This document shows positions 36,145-45,300 of a stretch of DNA of 64,000 bases, one piece after another. The notes under the pieces were generated by a model, which saw only the letters and a program-made list of their open reading frames with translations, had not been told where the DNA came from and did not search any database. Position numbers and translations under genes: made by a program. The number at the start of each line of letters is the position of its first letter. The first letter of the stretch is position 1. The stretch is from Datisca glomerata (lineage: Eukaryota; Streptophyta; Magnoliopsida; Cucurbitales; Datiscaceae): the NCBI GenBank assembly GCA_003255025.1, contig QANY01008042.1:966600-1030599 (forward strand), given 5' to 3'.

Positions 36145-36221
36145 ATCCTGAAACATCACCAAGGCAGTTACCTGCACCACCACCTCCTCACCAAGGAAAA
36201 CCACCAAGTGGACCTCCTAAG
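36145..36221 (+). other. Proline-rich exon-like segment in the CACTA (3)
   Basis: The open frame reads PETSPRQLPAPPPPHQGKPP then SGPPK, followed by a donor-like GTACCT. Proline-rich coding is rare in random AT-rich DNA, so a captured gene fragment is likely. No acceptor is clear. Confidence 0.4.
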
Positions 36222-36736
36222 GTACCTCCACATTCAGTACAAAGATGTGAATTTATGCTAGATTTTAATTTTTTTGGATAAATTACATTTGCTTGCTCTA
36301 TATAAAAATCAATATGTAATTACATTTTGAGATGTGATTTCTAGTAGACAATTACTATGTAACAATTTTGACTAATTAAATAAAATTATATGTGATTTTG
36401 TTATATATTTTTATATGTGATTTTGAGATGTGATTTCTGAAAAGTTATTTTTTTTATATTTGTACAATTGTAAGTATAAGTAATAAAAGAGTTATAAAAA
36501 GTATTTAATAATATTAACAAAACAATAAGTCCTGAAAAATGCTTCGAAATAAAACTCTATGAAATACCTACTACATCATTTATAAAAATCTATGAAAGAC
36601 TTTTTATAGCGTTTAAAAAATGTTATTATATACTTGACTTTTAATAACGTCGGTATACATCGCATTTTTGGAAATGCTATCGAAACTCTATGATAGCATT
36701 TTTTTTGCTGTTATCGTAGCATTTTTTGTTGTAGTG

Positions 36737-38015
36737 TATCTAGCTCACGTTCTTAGACCCAAGACCAGAAAGTTAGACTCAAGGTCTAAGGAATGCATAT
36801 CCGTAGGCTATGCTCCAAAGACTAGAAGTGGGTACTTTTATAGTCACAAGGATCAAAATGTGTTTGTATCGACAAATACCACTTTCCTTGAACATGACTA
36901 TATGGAAAACTACAAACCTCATAGCAAAATAGTTCTCAAGGAATTAGTGACTGATGAGATCAAACCACCTTCAATTTCTACTGATAGACGACAAACCGGA
37001 GAAACCACAGTTCTTGCAAAGGAGACCCTGATGCAATGTCTTAATGGGAGGGTTGTGAGACAACCAGTACGCTACGAACTAGAGGCACATGTCCTAGTGT
37101 TAAACACTGATAAAGACGATCCATTATCTTATGAAGAATTAATGGATGATCCTGAAAATGATAAATGACAAGATGCCATGAACAAGGAAATGGAATCTAT
37201 GGATTCCAATTCAGTTAGGGAACTTGTAGATCCACCTGAAGATGTCAGGCCCATTGGATGTAAATGGATCTTCAAGAAGAAAAGAGACTTTCAGAGCACG
37301 ATTAGTAGCCAGGGCTATATATAAAGGGAGAGAGTCGATTATGAAGAAACATTCTCCCATGTGGCCATGCTAAAATCCATTCACATCCTTTTGTCCATAG
37401 CCGCTAGCTTTGACTATAAGATATGGCAAATGAATGTCAAGACAACTTTTCTGAATGTCTCTCTTGAAGAAAGTATCTATGTGATGCAATCATAATGGTT
37501 CGTACAAAAGGGGCAAGATCAGAAAGTATGGAAGTTGCTTTATCCATATGTGGATTAAAGCAAGCATCTTGATCTTGGATCAATATTCATCCTAGGTGGA
37601 GGAGTTGTAGTTTGGAGATGTATTAAATAATCCAGCATTGGAGATTCCACTATAGAAGCTGAATATATAGTGGCTTGTGAAGTTACAAAAGAAGCGGTAT
37701 AGCTCAGAAAGTTTTATACTGATCTGGAAGTAGTTACAGATATGGGAAGCCATTAATCCTCTACTTTGACAACAGTGAGGCGGTTCTGAATTCCAAGGAC
37801 CCGAGGAGTCACAAGAGGGGCAAGCACATAGAGAGGAAATATCATCTTGTAAGAGCGATCGTGCATCATAGGGATGTGACTGTTATGAAGATAGCGTCAG
37901 AATAGAACCTGGCTGATCATTTTACAAAGACACTTTCTGTGAAGTCATTTGAGGGTCACGTGTGTAACATGAGATTGAGAGAAATGCCACATTTTCTTTT
38001 GGCCAAGTGGTAGAT
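36737..38015 (+). pseudogene. Copia B integrase end, RT and RNase H remnants
   Basis: After the CACTA the integrase C-terminus resumes with LAHVLRPKTRKLDS and SGYFYSHKDQNVFVST (to 37168). RT starts with AMNKEMESMDSNSV, DPPEDVRPIGCKWIFKKK and [14 protein letters not shown]. Near 37560-37600 RT jumps from GLKQAS-like sequence straight to RNase H (GGGVVVWR, STIEAEYIVACEV), deleting the catalytic YVDD region. RNase H continues with frame breaks to the LTR. The polypurine-like AGTGGTAGAT precedes 38016. Confidence 0.83.
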
Positions 38016-38258
38016 TGTATGGGGTTATGTCCTCATCATGTGTATTGACATTTTGATATGAAGTTTAATGAGCATTACCTTTTTTCTTATAATTTTTCTT
38101 TCGAATTATTGTTGAATAAATTATATAAATATTTGAAAATTCCATATTCATTAATAAGACTATGATCTTATATTAGTACGAGAAGATTAAGATCATAGAT
38201 AATGAATGAAATTGTCAACAACATATTAAAGTATGAAATATTTAATGAATGGTTGCTC
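38016..38258 (+). repeat. 3' LTR fragment of copia B (243 bp)
   Basis: It starts TGTATGGGGTTATGTCC and follows the copia C LTR up to GAATGGTTG, then stops. A 42-bp tandem duplication (38228-38269 and 38270-38310) straddles the break, so the loss and the duplication may be linked. Confidence 0.8.
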
Positions 38259-38349
38259 CTCCTCAGCTGAAAGTATGAAATATTTGTGGTGAATTACTCC
38301 TCCTCAGCTTGAGTTGGATCAAGGCTTGCTCACGTTGAGCATGAAAGTC

Positions 38350-38995
38350 TTAAAGACCGTTGTGGTGAATGGCATCATGTAAAATATAGAAAAATAAAGT
38401 GAGTATGAAAATTATACAACTTATCGGTAGAATAGGAGAAAAGGAAAAACTTACCCACATCAAGTCATGGCTCAGTCTGCTCATATGATCACCGATCAGA
38501 AGCCTCCTCAAGATGTCATTATCAGAACGATACTGAATGTCGTGAAGGATGATGTGATAAGCTATCAGATCATTCAAAAAGTAAGCCATTTATTGGATGG
38601 GAGCATTAGAAATGCGCCTTAACTTCAATGGAGTAGGTGGGGGAACTGTAGTACCTTCAGACCCCGAGGTATTTTCCATAGAAGGAATTCCTGTAGTGGC
38701 AGCAAGCACAACAGAGGTTGAAGAGAGAGCCGAAGGAGGAGGTGGGTCAAAACTCGAGGGATCCTTGATCTGCGTAACGGGTGTAGTAGGGATGAAATCA
38801 GTAGCGATGGGAGCAGCAGACACAAGCTCTGAACAAAAAGAGCTAGAGGTGTCAATACAAGACATTTTCTCAACGAGACCCGTGAATTTGCTTCGTAATC
38901 TTTTACCCATTCTTATACCAGTTGTAGTTTGATCAAATAATTCTTGATGATCTAAAGAACTGGAGCTAGAGTGGTTGGAAATTGAACGAAAATAA
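38350..38995 (-). pseudogene. Antisense ORF of the Tat-like element, downstream part
   Basis: The minus strand from 38995 reads an open Ser/Thr/Pro-rich frame: SISNHSSSSSLDHQELF, then MGKRLRSKFTGLVEKMS, then a long STP-rich segment ending PLKLRRISNAPIQ and a stop (38590). A second frame follows, with NDLIAYHIILHDIQYR and DNDILRRLLIGDHMSRL, ending at a good splice donor GTAAGT near 38452. Similar Ser/Pro-rich proteins accompany plant gypsy-type transposons, and their role is unknown. It is interrupted at 38996 by an unrelated LTR. Confidence 0.45.
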
Positions 38996-40894
38996 TGTTA
39001 GAATTATGTCCATAAAGTAGGGTGGAATAACTATTTATAAGTATTTAGTTATTTTCAGATATTTTATATTACAGAATTTAATAAACAAATGAATAATTTC
39101 CTTTAATTAAAGTGTGTTTATAAATTACTCAAGTCCTGGCACTATTATCAACGTAAGAAGAGTAAAGACTAGGAGTCTTCTAGAAAAACTCTTTTAAAAT
39201 AGTTCAGAATATTATTCGTAGTATTAAGATCGACTCTGATTACGAATGTTAGGTTGAACCAATGGATGTCAGCCTTGGGGCATGGGAGTGGAAACTCAAG
39301 GTTAACCTAGACGTGCTATGAAACATGTTGAATAAACCCGTAACAAATTAGTTTAGAGCAAAAACTATTTACCTATCTCTAAATCTAATTGTTACACTTT
39401 AATCTTGTGGTGAATACATAGCTTGACTTATTTACTTGCGATTTTTGATATGTCAAATGGGTGAGTTTGAATTGGCGGACAATATCTCGATTGGGATCGT
39501 AATTCAACTATTTTAGAGTTATGTGTTTCACAGGTATGAAAATTCATGGCTGGATTGCAAAAGTAACAATATCACCTTATGCTTTATTGATGGGTGTGTG
39601 AATAAATAAATCAGGCCTTCTATTTAATGAATTGAGTCATTGATTAAGACTTGTGAATTCTACAAGACAATTCACTATTATGTCTTTCTTTTTCACAGTC
39701 ATGTTAAGGAAATAATAACAAGAGGGGTAAAATGGTAATGTTATATCCTCACTTTTTTTACTGATATTAATGATGGTTAATATGTTAAAATATCCCGTGG
39801 ACCGTGAAAATAAATAGAGTTTATTTATACCAACGGAATATGTAGCGCGCATGAGTCGAGAGTTGATTCGACATCGAACTTATAGTGTAGTCGTACGATG
39901 TCGGGATTAAATATGTTAGAAATTTATAGAGATAAATTTGTCAGGTATTTAAATCCTATAGTTTTGTTCATGTAGGTCCATACGGTCTTAGAAATAGCTT
40001 ATGAGAAAAGGAATAGAAAACGAACCAAGTTGGACCAAAATGTGTTTTGGTGCCAAGGTATATTTCCTATACCTATATGTGATGACTAATGTCAGTTAAT
40101 TGGTTAAGTGATTAATTGTATTTAAAATTAATTAATTTTCTAATTATTGGATAAATAGTAAATAAAAATTAATTAATTGATAATGATCAATTATATCTAT
40201 CAATTGAATTGATAAATTTTGATACAACTCAAACACTGTGTTGATATACTATTATCGACAACTTAAATATATGAGTATATTTGTAAATACTGAAAATTTT
40301 AGGTATATTTGTAAATACTGGAAATTTTCTTTTATAAATATCTAGTAGCAATTTGATTGCAACAGAATCACTTCAATCAAGTGTGTGATCATAGGGAGAA
40401 AATGGGTTTTCTCCCCTCCCTAAAGATTGCCGCCGAAATATAGTATTGAAGGGAAATTTTTTGATTTTTTCCTTTAATCATTTTGAGACCCCATACTCAA
40501 ATTCCTACAGAATATTCTCATGAGATATATTTCTGAAATTAACGAGTGATTATTGGTGTGAAGAAAATTATGAGAAATTGGTTTTTGAAGATCGTTCTTG
40601 GATTTTGATTCTTGAAGATCAAACTTTAAGATTTGGATCTTGACATTTGAAGAACGTGAAGAACGAATACGAAAATTTCATCAATTCAGAAAATCTCTGA
40701 TACATCGCAAAGGTGAAAATCATTTCAACCTTTTTCTAGTCGTTTCAATATCTGAAATGCATGATCTTTTATTGTTTCGATTTTTAATTATTCAATTTGA
40801 TTAAATGAGTTTTAGAATTTTTTTTGATATTTTGCCCACAAACCGTTCGTGGTTTAAAATTATTTTCCTTAATTTTAAAACCACCTATCCAACA
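38996..40894 (+). repeat. Solo LTR candidate, 1899 bp, unidentified family
   Basis: It starts TGTTAGAATTATGTCC and ends CTATCCAACA. Near-duplicates AATAA (38991-38995) and AAGAA (40895-40899) flank it, matching at 4 of 5. A TATA-like TTTATAAATA at about 40333 fits an LTR promoter in plus orientation. If it is removed with one flank copy, the minus-strand ORF becomes continuous in frame across the site. No second copy is in the window, so the LTR call is an inference. Confidence 0.5.
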
Positions 40895-41640
40895 AAGAAG
40901 GGGTTGTAATTGATGAAGAACGTGCTAGGACCGGAAGAACAGTTGGACTTGAAGATGAAGATGGACCCCAAGTAGAAGCGGGAGCTGAAATGGAAGAATG
41001 GTTGAGGTCAAGGAGTACTTTATAATCCCTTTCTTGTGCTCAGAGGTGAAAGGCACGAGCAAGCTTTGCCTTAGACTCTTTGAACAGATAGGGCTTCCAA
41101 TTTTTCTTCATTGCAGAAGAAGATAGTAAAAATAAATGCACATCTATCAGAAAATAAAGGGAAGGAATAAGTAAATAAACGAAAATAAAGGCAAGAATCG
41201 AAGCTCTAACGACTTATTAAAAATTGCCCATTTCTTGGGAATTGTCCAACGGCCATCACCGCCCCAATTCCCACCAATCAAGACTGTGTCCCTCTCTCAA
41301 CCCTTGTCTCCTTTTGGGATCCCAATTAATAAACTCCTTATCTTTTCAGATGGATGGGGGCATGGTAATAAATATCAACTTGAAATTTAACTATGTAGCA
41401 ATGAAAGAGTTCATCTAGCCTTAAACCAAAATCGTACTTCCTATTTAAAGCATCTACACCAAGGAGGATCCTATAAGAGCTAGGAGTGAATTAAGAAGGA
41501 TCTAAATCTACCGTGTGAAAGAATTGGGAAAACAAAGAGGAAAATGGAAACTTAAGGCCTAAGGCTATGACAATAGGGCTAGGAGTGATTTGGTAAGGAG
41601 GATTACATGGAATACATATGGATTCACTCCCTCCTAACGC
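40895..41640 (-). pseudogene. Antisense ORF of the Tat-like element, upstream part
   Basis: Reading the minus strand from 41520, the frame gives FTPSSYRILLGVDALNRKYD, FGLRLDELFHCYIVKFQ and VDIYYHAP. This pattern resembles the putative gypsy-type transposon proteins of plants (Transposase_28-like). Nearer the LTR the frame reads DLNHSSISAPASTWGPSS and TVLPVLARSSSITTPS, which continues in frame beyond 38995. Stops occur, so it is a pseudogene. The family match is from memory of its pattern and should be searched. Confidence 0.4.
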
Positions 41641-41999
41641 GCCTATAACATCTAGAGGAAAAGATTCTCAGTAACGGGTCTTAAACAGTCTGAATTCTTT
41701 TGAATTCCTTACTAAGGCTACGCGAATATTACACTTCTTCATAATCAAATAAAAGAAAAGAAGAAGAAAGGAGGAGGACGAGAACAAAAATTTACAAGAT
41801 AGAAAATTGAAAAGTGGAAATGGGGAAAGAAACCTTATATAAAAAATGGATTTCAAAAGAAAGTATAAAACAGCTTGTTAGAACGGGGTAATCGAGAGCT
41901 GAAGATAATGGAAATGTTACCGTTAGAACTGACAGCTTGAGATGTGAACAACGAGATAAGAAATGAAAAGACGTGACTGTTGACAAGTAAAGAGATGAC
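41641..41999. other. Purine-rich spacer before the minisatellite
   Basis: AG-rich plus strand (AAAGAAAAGAAGAAG) with no supported gene. It may be untranslated sequence of the Tat-like element. Confidence 0.35.
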
Positions 42000-42510
42000 A
42001 CCTGACGCGCTTGCAAAAGCATTCTTTAAACTGGAAGATGAAAGGTTTCTTTGAAATGACATGTGTAAAGTATTCTCTGAACGGTAAGATGAAAGGTTAT
42101 CCCAGAATAGCGCATGTAAGGTATTTCTGAACGGAAAGATGAAAGGTTGCTCTGAAATAACACGTGTAAAGTATTCTCTGAATGGAAAGATGAAAGGTTG
42201 CTCTGAAATGACGCGTGCAAAGCATTCTCTGAATTGGAAGATGAAAGGTTGCTCTGGAATAATGCATATAGGGTATTCTTTGAATGTGAAGATGAAATGT
42301 TGCTCTGAAATGACACGTGTAATGCATTCCCTGAATGGGAAGATGAAAAGTTGCTCCGGAATAGCGCATATAAGGTATTTCTGAACGGGAAGATGGAAGG
42401 TTCTCTGAAATGACGCGTGTAAAGCATTCTCTAGACATGAACATGAAAGGATGCTCTGAAATGACGTGTGTAAAGCATTCTTTGAACCAGAAGATGAAGC
42501 GACAAAAGAA
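42000..42510 (+). repeat. Minisatellite, about ten units of 51 bp
   Basis: AAGATGAAAGG-like unit starts fall at 42035, 42086, 42136, 42186, 42238, 42289, 42340, 42390, 42439 and 42490, spaced 49-52 bp. Each unit also has TGCTCTGAAATGACGCGTGT and GCATTCTCTGAA. Because 51 is a multiple of three, several frames stay open, with 17-residue periodic peptides on both strands. Confidence 0.92.
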
Positions 42511-42633
42511 CATGAGAAAGATAGCCATAATGATGCGCAAAAAAGGCATAGACTAATGATATGCAATGATGGTATAAAATTTTAATATTGCAAATTAATT
42601 TCACTATGTGATATTAAATGTAATAGGGGCAAG

Positions 42634-42992
42634 TGTACAGGTAAAAATCTTCTGAGGAACCACATAAGCAAGCATGACCAATTAGAAGCCGAAATAATGG
42701 ATTGCCACTTTGGACAAGCAGGAAAAACCCACCAGAACCGTTGATCCTTCGTGTCCCATCTGTCGGTTTAGATTTGAGTATTTGTTGACAAAGATAAACT
42801 AAGTTTGATCAGTTGCTAGATTAGATAAACTAAGTCTGATGTGATAAGCTTAATCTAGGAGGTATATTCTTTTGATTCCTCAGGTTTAAATGGATTTAGC
42901 TAAATTTTGTAACTAATCAAGAACCTATAAATATAGGCCAAATGTAAATCAATTGACACATTACAAACTCAAGCAATTATATACTTGTTCTT

Positions 42993-43034
<42 letters not shown>

Positions 43035-43077
43035 GTATTATTCTTATTTTTTGAGTACAAGGAAATTTTCCCATACA
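42634..43077 (+). repeat. 3' LTR of the Tat-like element
   Basis: This is a 444-bp homologue of the reverse complement of 4473-4888, starting TGTACAGG and ending CCATACA. Long matches include CTAGATTAGATAAACTAAGT, GATAAGCTTAATCTAGGAGG and TTTAGCTAAATTTTGTAACT. It contains the (CT)n microsatellite at 43000-43034 at the same position as its partner. It is followed by CAGTG. Confidence 0.85.
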
Positions 43078-43197
43078 CAGTGTAATTTTTCTATACTTTA
43101 TAACATGCACCTTTTCAATAGTCCTAAAATACTGAACATTCACAGCAAAATGGTCTCAAGGTTATGATGTATATACTTTATTTTGAATAACAATAAG

Positions 43198-43419
43198 TGT
43201 TAAATGAGAGGTTTATTTGTTAATTAGTTTAGTTTGCTATTGTTGGTATTCTTATCTTTAAACATTTATAGCCGTTGGTCATCTTCTTTGTATAAGACTA
43301 TTTTCGTTCAATTTGGTTAATGAGAGTTTCATTCTTTCTCTTCTTCTCTCCTTCTATGTCCTTCTTCCCCTTCTTACTTTTGAATCCATTTCTTCGTTCT
43401 CAATTATTGTATCCTTTTA
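43198..43419 (+). repeat. 5' LTR of copia D
   Basis: 222 bp, starting TGTTAAATGAGAGG and followed at 43420 by the primer site TGGTATCAAAACC. It aligns throughout with 60662-60885. The final CA has become TA in this copy. Confidence 0.93.
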
Positions 43420-43453
43420 TGGTATCAAAACCAACTAACAAGCATCAATAAGT

Positions 43454-43503
43454 ATGGTTGATCTCACTGAAAATCAACCTATCGAAAAATCAAGAAAATG
43501 AGT
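43454..43503 (+). pseudogene. Copia D gag start, cut by gypsy E
   Basis: The ATG at 43454 begins MVDLTENQPIEKSRK followed by a stop, in the right place for copia Gag after the primer site. The sequence resumes at 56304 beyond gypsy E. Confidence 0.6.
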
Positions 43504-44178
43504 TGTTGATGGCTGAATCTCGGAGGTGAGATTAGGCTAGAATTGTGTCTGCTCCACTTCTTTCTCCACACATGCAATAAAAGGTAAAGTATGAGACCAA
43601 GATGAGGGGGGTTGTCTCCTCTTTACCCCCCCCCCCAAGCTTATGTTAGTAGAGGAAGATGAGAGTAACGTAGAGAATTAGTTAAAAGTTATTTTGTACC
43701 TTTTAAAGTGCATTTACTGGGGTATTTATAATGGGAAGCTGGCCTTAAAGCTAGGTTGGTATCCGTACACTAGCAGGCCTCTCCTCCAATGAGGTGCCTC
43801 CTCGGATGAACCCCCAGCTTCAAGCTTCTTTAATTGGCTTGGTGAGGTACGAGGTAATAGGTGATGTCCTCGGGTGTCAGGACAGCTTGTCCTCATATCC
43901 CACAATGTACTTCCTCGGCCTTTATTGGACTGGCCATATTATCTGCTCATGATGACATCCTGCTAGGCACATGTTGACTGATTCCTTGGGTAGTGAGCTT
44001 CATGCCTTTTCTCATTCTCTCTTCTCCAATTGGTCTAGGTGCATTAAATGTATACGATGACATCTTGAAAACGTCCACCTTGACCCAGGTGCCCTATTTG
44101 AACTAAGGCTAGAGATTCCCCCCCCCCCTAGATGTCCTTAAAGGTCTTTTAGTATATGCCTAAAAAATAGGTATAACA
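43504..44178 (-). repeat. 3' LTR of gypsy E (shorter copy)
   Basis: 675 bp against 950 bp for its partner. Both share CTCGGAGGTGAGATTA, TGTCTGCTCCACTTCT and TGCATTAAATGTATACGATG. About 275 bp (partner 55980-56255) is missing at a C-rich run near 44110-44130. Confidence 0.9.
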
Positions 44179-44447
44179 ATTGTCGTCTAGCTTCCAAGTA
44201 TGAAGTGTGCTAAAGACTTTGGAAGTTTTCATGAGTAAATTTATGTTGATTTTCTTTTTGCCAATTTCATTCACTTATTTTTTATCAAGAGCCTTTCAGA
44301 GGGTTCTCTATTTGCAATGGCGAGTCTGAGGCATAGTTGAAGCTCGAGTTTGAAGCTGAATACACAGTCATTTTTACTTTAACTTTGTGTTGAAGTGCAC
44401 AAAGCAAGTAGGGTTATTGTTGGGTTGTAGTCGAGTTCCATACTTTA
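44179..44447. other. Gypsy E 3' untranslated region before the repeats
   Basis: Noncoding sequence between the 3' LTR and the 124-bp repeats. It contains a decayed partial repeat unit near 44390. No open frame. Confidence 0.5.
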
Positions 44448-44880
44448 AGTTCACTTCGATGGGGTGTCGAAGAGCTCGAAGTAAGTAGGGCTGCTAAGTT
44501 GCAGTCGAGGCGAGTCGTAAGAGTGCGACTTCCGTTATTTGTCGTGAAGTTTGATTGAGTTCTATACTTTGAGTTCACTTCGATTGGGTGTCAAAGAGCC
44601 CAAAGTAAGTAGGGCTTGCTAGGTTTCAGCCAAGGTGAGTCACTGCGATGCGACTTTCGTTAATTGTCGTGGGGCTCGGTTGAGTTACATACTTTGAGTT
44701 CACCTCAACTAGGTGTCGAAGAGCTCCAAGTAAGTAGGGCTTCTAGGTTCCAGCCAATGCAAGTCACTGGGATGCGACTAATGTTAATCTTCATGGGGTT
44801 CAGATGAGTTCTAGACTTTGAGTTCACTTCAGCTGGGTGTCGAAGAGTTAAAAAAAAGTAGGGCTTATAGGTGTAGATGA
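44448..44880 (-). repeat. Tandem repeat, 124-125 bp, four copies (gypsy E)
   Basis: AGTTCACTTC-like unit starts lie at 44448, 44572, 44697 and 44821, each followed by GGTGTCGAAGAG, AAGTAAGTAGGGCT and a CGACTTTCGTTA-like block. The last copy is partial. Tandem repeats in the untranslated 3' region are common in plant gypsy elements. Confidence 0.88.
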
Positions 44881-44899
44881 GGCGATTCACTAAAGGATT

Positions 44900-45300
44900 C
44901 AGAGGGCACTGGACCAATAGTCTGTTTAGATGACTTAGGTGAGAATGAGATTGTGGTCACTTCTGATGACTTAAGAGGAGTTGAGCTTCGTATTACCTCA
45001 GATGGCTTCAGTAAGGTTAACATTCGAGTAACCTCAAGTGACTTATATAAGAGTGAGTTTGGGGTCCCCTGGAATGACTTAGGTGAGGGTGTGCCCATGG
45101 TCTTTTATAATGACTTAGCTATGCTTGGGGTTAGCTCTAATGACTTTATTTAGATTAAGTTTAGGGTCACCTTAAATGATATAGATGAGGGTGACTTTGG
45201 GGTCCCTTTGGATGAGCTCGGTTCACCTTGGTGACTTTGGTGAGGTTGAGCTTTGGGTCACTTAAGGTGGCTTATGTAGATATGAGCTTTAGGTCACCAG
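44900..45300 (-). repeat. GGTCACC-rich short tandem repeats, left block (gypsy E)
   Basis: Degenerate units of about 36 bp built on GATGACTTAGGTGAGG and GGGGTCACC. The block ends at ACCAG, where copia C is inserted, and the same repeat type continues at 52983. Confidence 0.75.

Larger units (their letters stand above)
31176..36736. mobile_element. CACTA (En/Spm) transposon, nonautonomous, 5561 bp
   Basis: The ends are CACTACAACAAA at 31176 and TTTGTTGTAGTG at 36736, exact inverse complements over 12 bases, with the CACTA signature. The 3-bp flanks are TGT and TAT, fitting a 3-bp target duplication with one later change. The outer sequences join to a copia integrase frame. Right-end subterminal DNA has repeated TAGCATTTTT and CTATGATAGC words, as this superfamily does. 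No transposase was found, so it depended on an autonomous partner. Cargo: exon-like pieces, a tandem array and a 5S rRNA copy. Confidence 0.9.
26596..38258 (+). mobile_element. Copia B: decayed Ty1/copia carrying a CACTA insertion
   Basis: Same family as copias A and C, on the plus strand. Order: LTR fragment (26596-27115), primer site, leader, gag, protease, integrase cut by the CACTA at 31176-36736, remaining integrase, RT, RNase H, purine tract and a 243-bp start of the 3' LTR. RT is largely deleted between its middle and RNase H. It has many more stops than A or C, so it looks older or longer unselected. Confidence 0.9.
38259..43077 (+). mobile_element. 3' part of a Tat-like gypsy element (inferred)
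   Basis: A 3' LTR at 42634-43077 is preceded directly by the purine-rich AATAGGGGCAAG, which is what lies before a 3' LTR. Left of it are a 51-bp minisatellite and minus-strand coding remnants. Plant Tat elements are known for tandem repeats and antisense ORFs between pol and the 3' LTR, so these parts are grouped here. No pol of this copy remains; the left end is lost at copia B. Confidence 0.5.

Noticed and set aside
41853..42566. A real 237-codon repeat protein on the minus strand
   Set aside because: The frame is open because the 51-bp unit is a multiple of three; other frames on both strands are open too, and no domain is seen.
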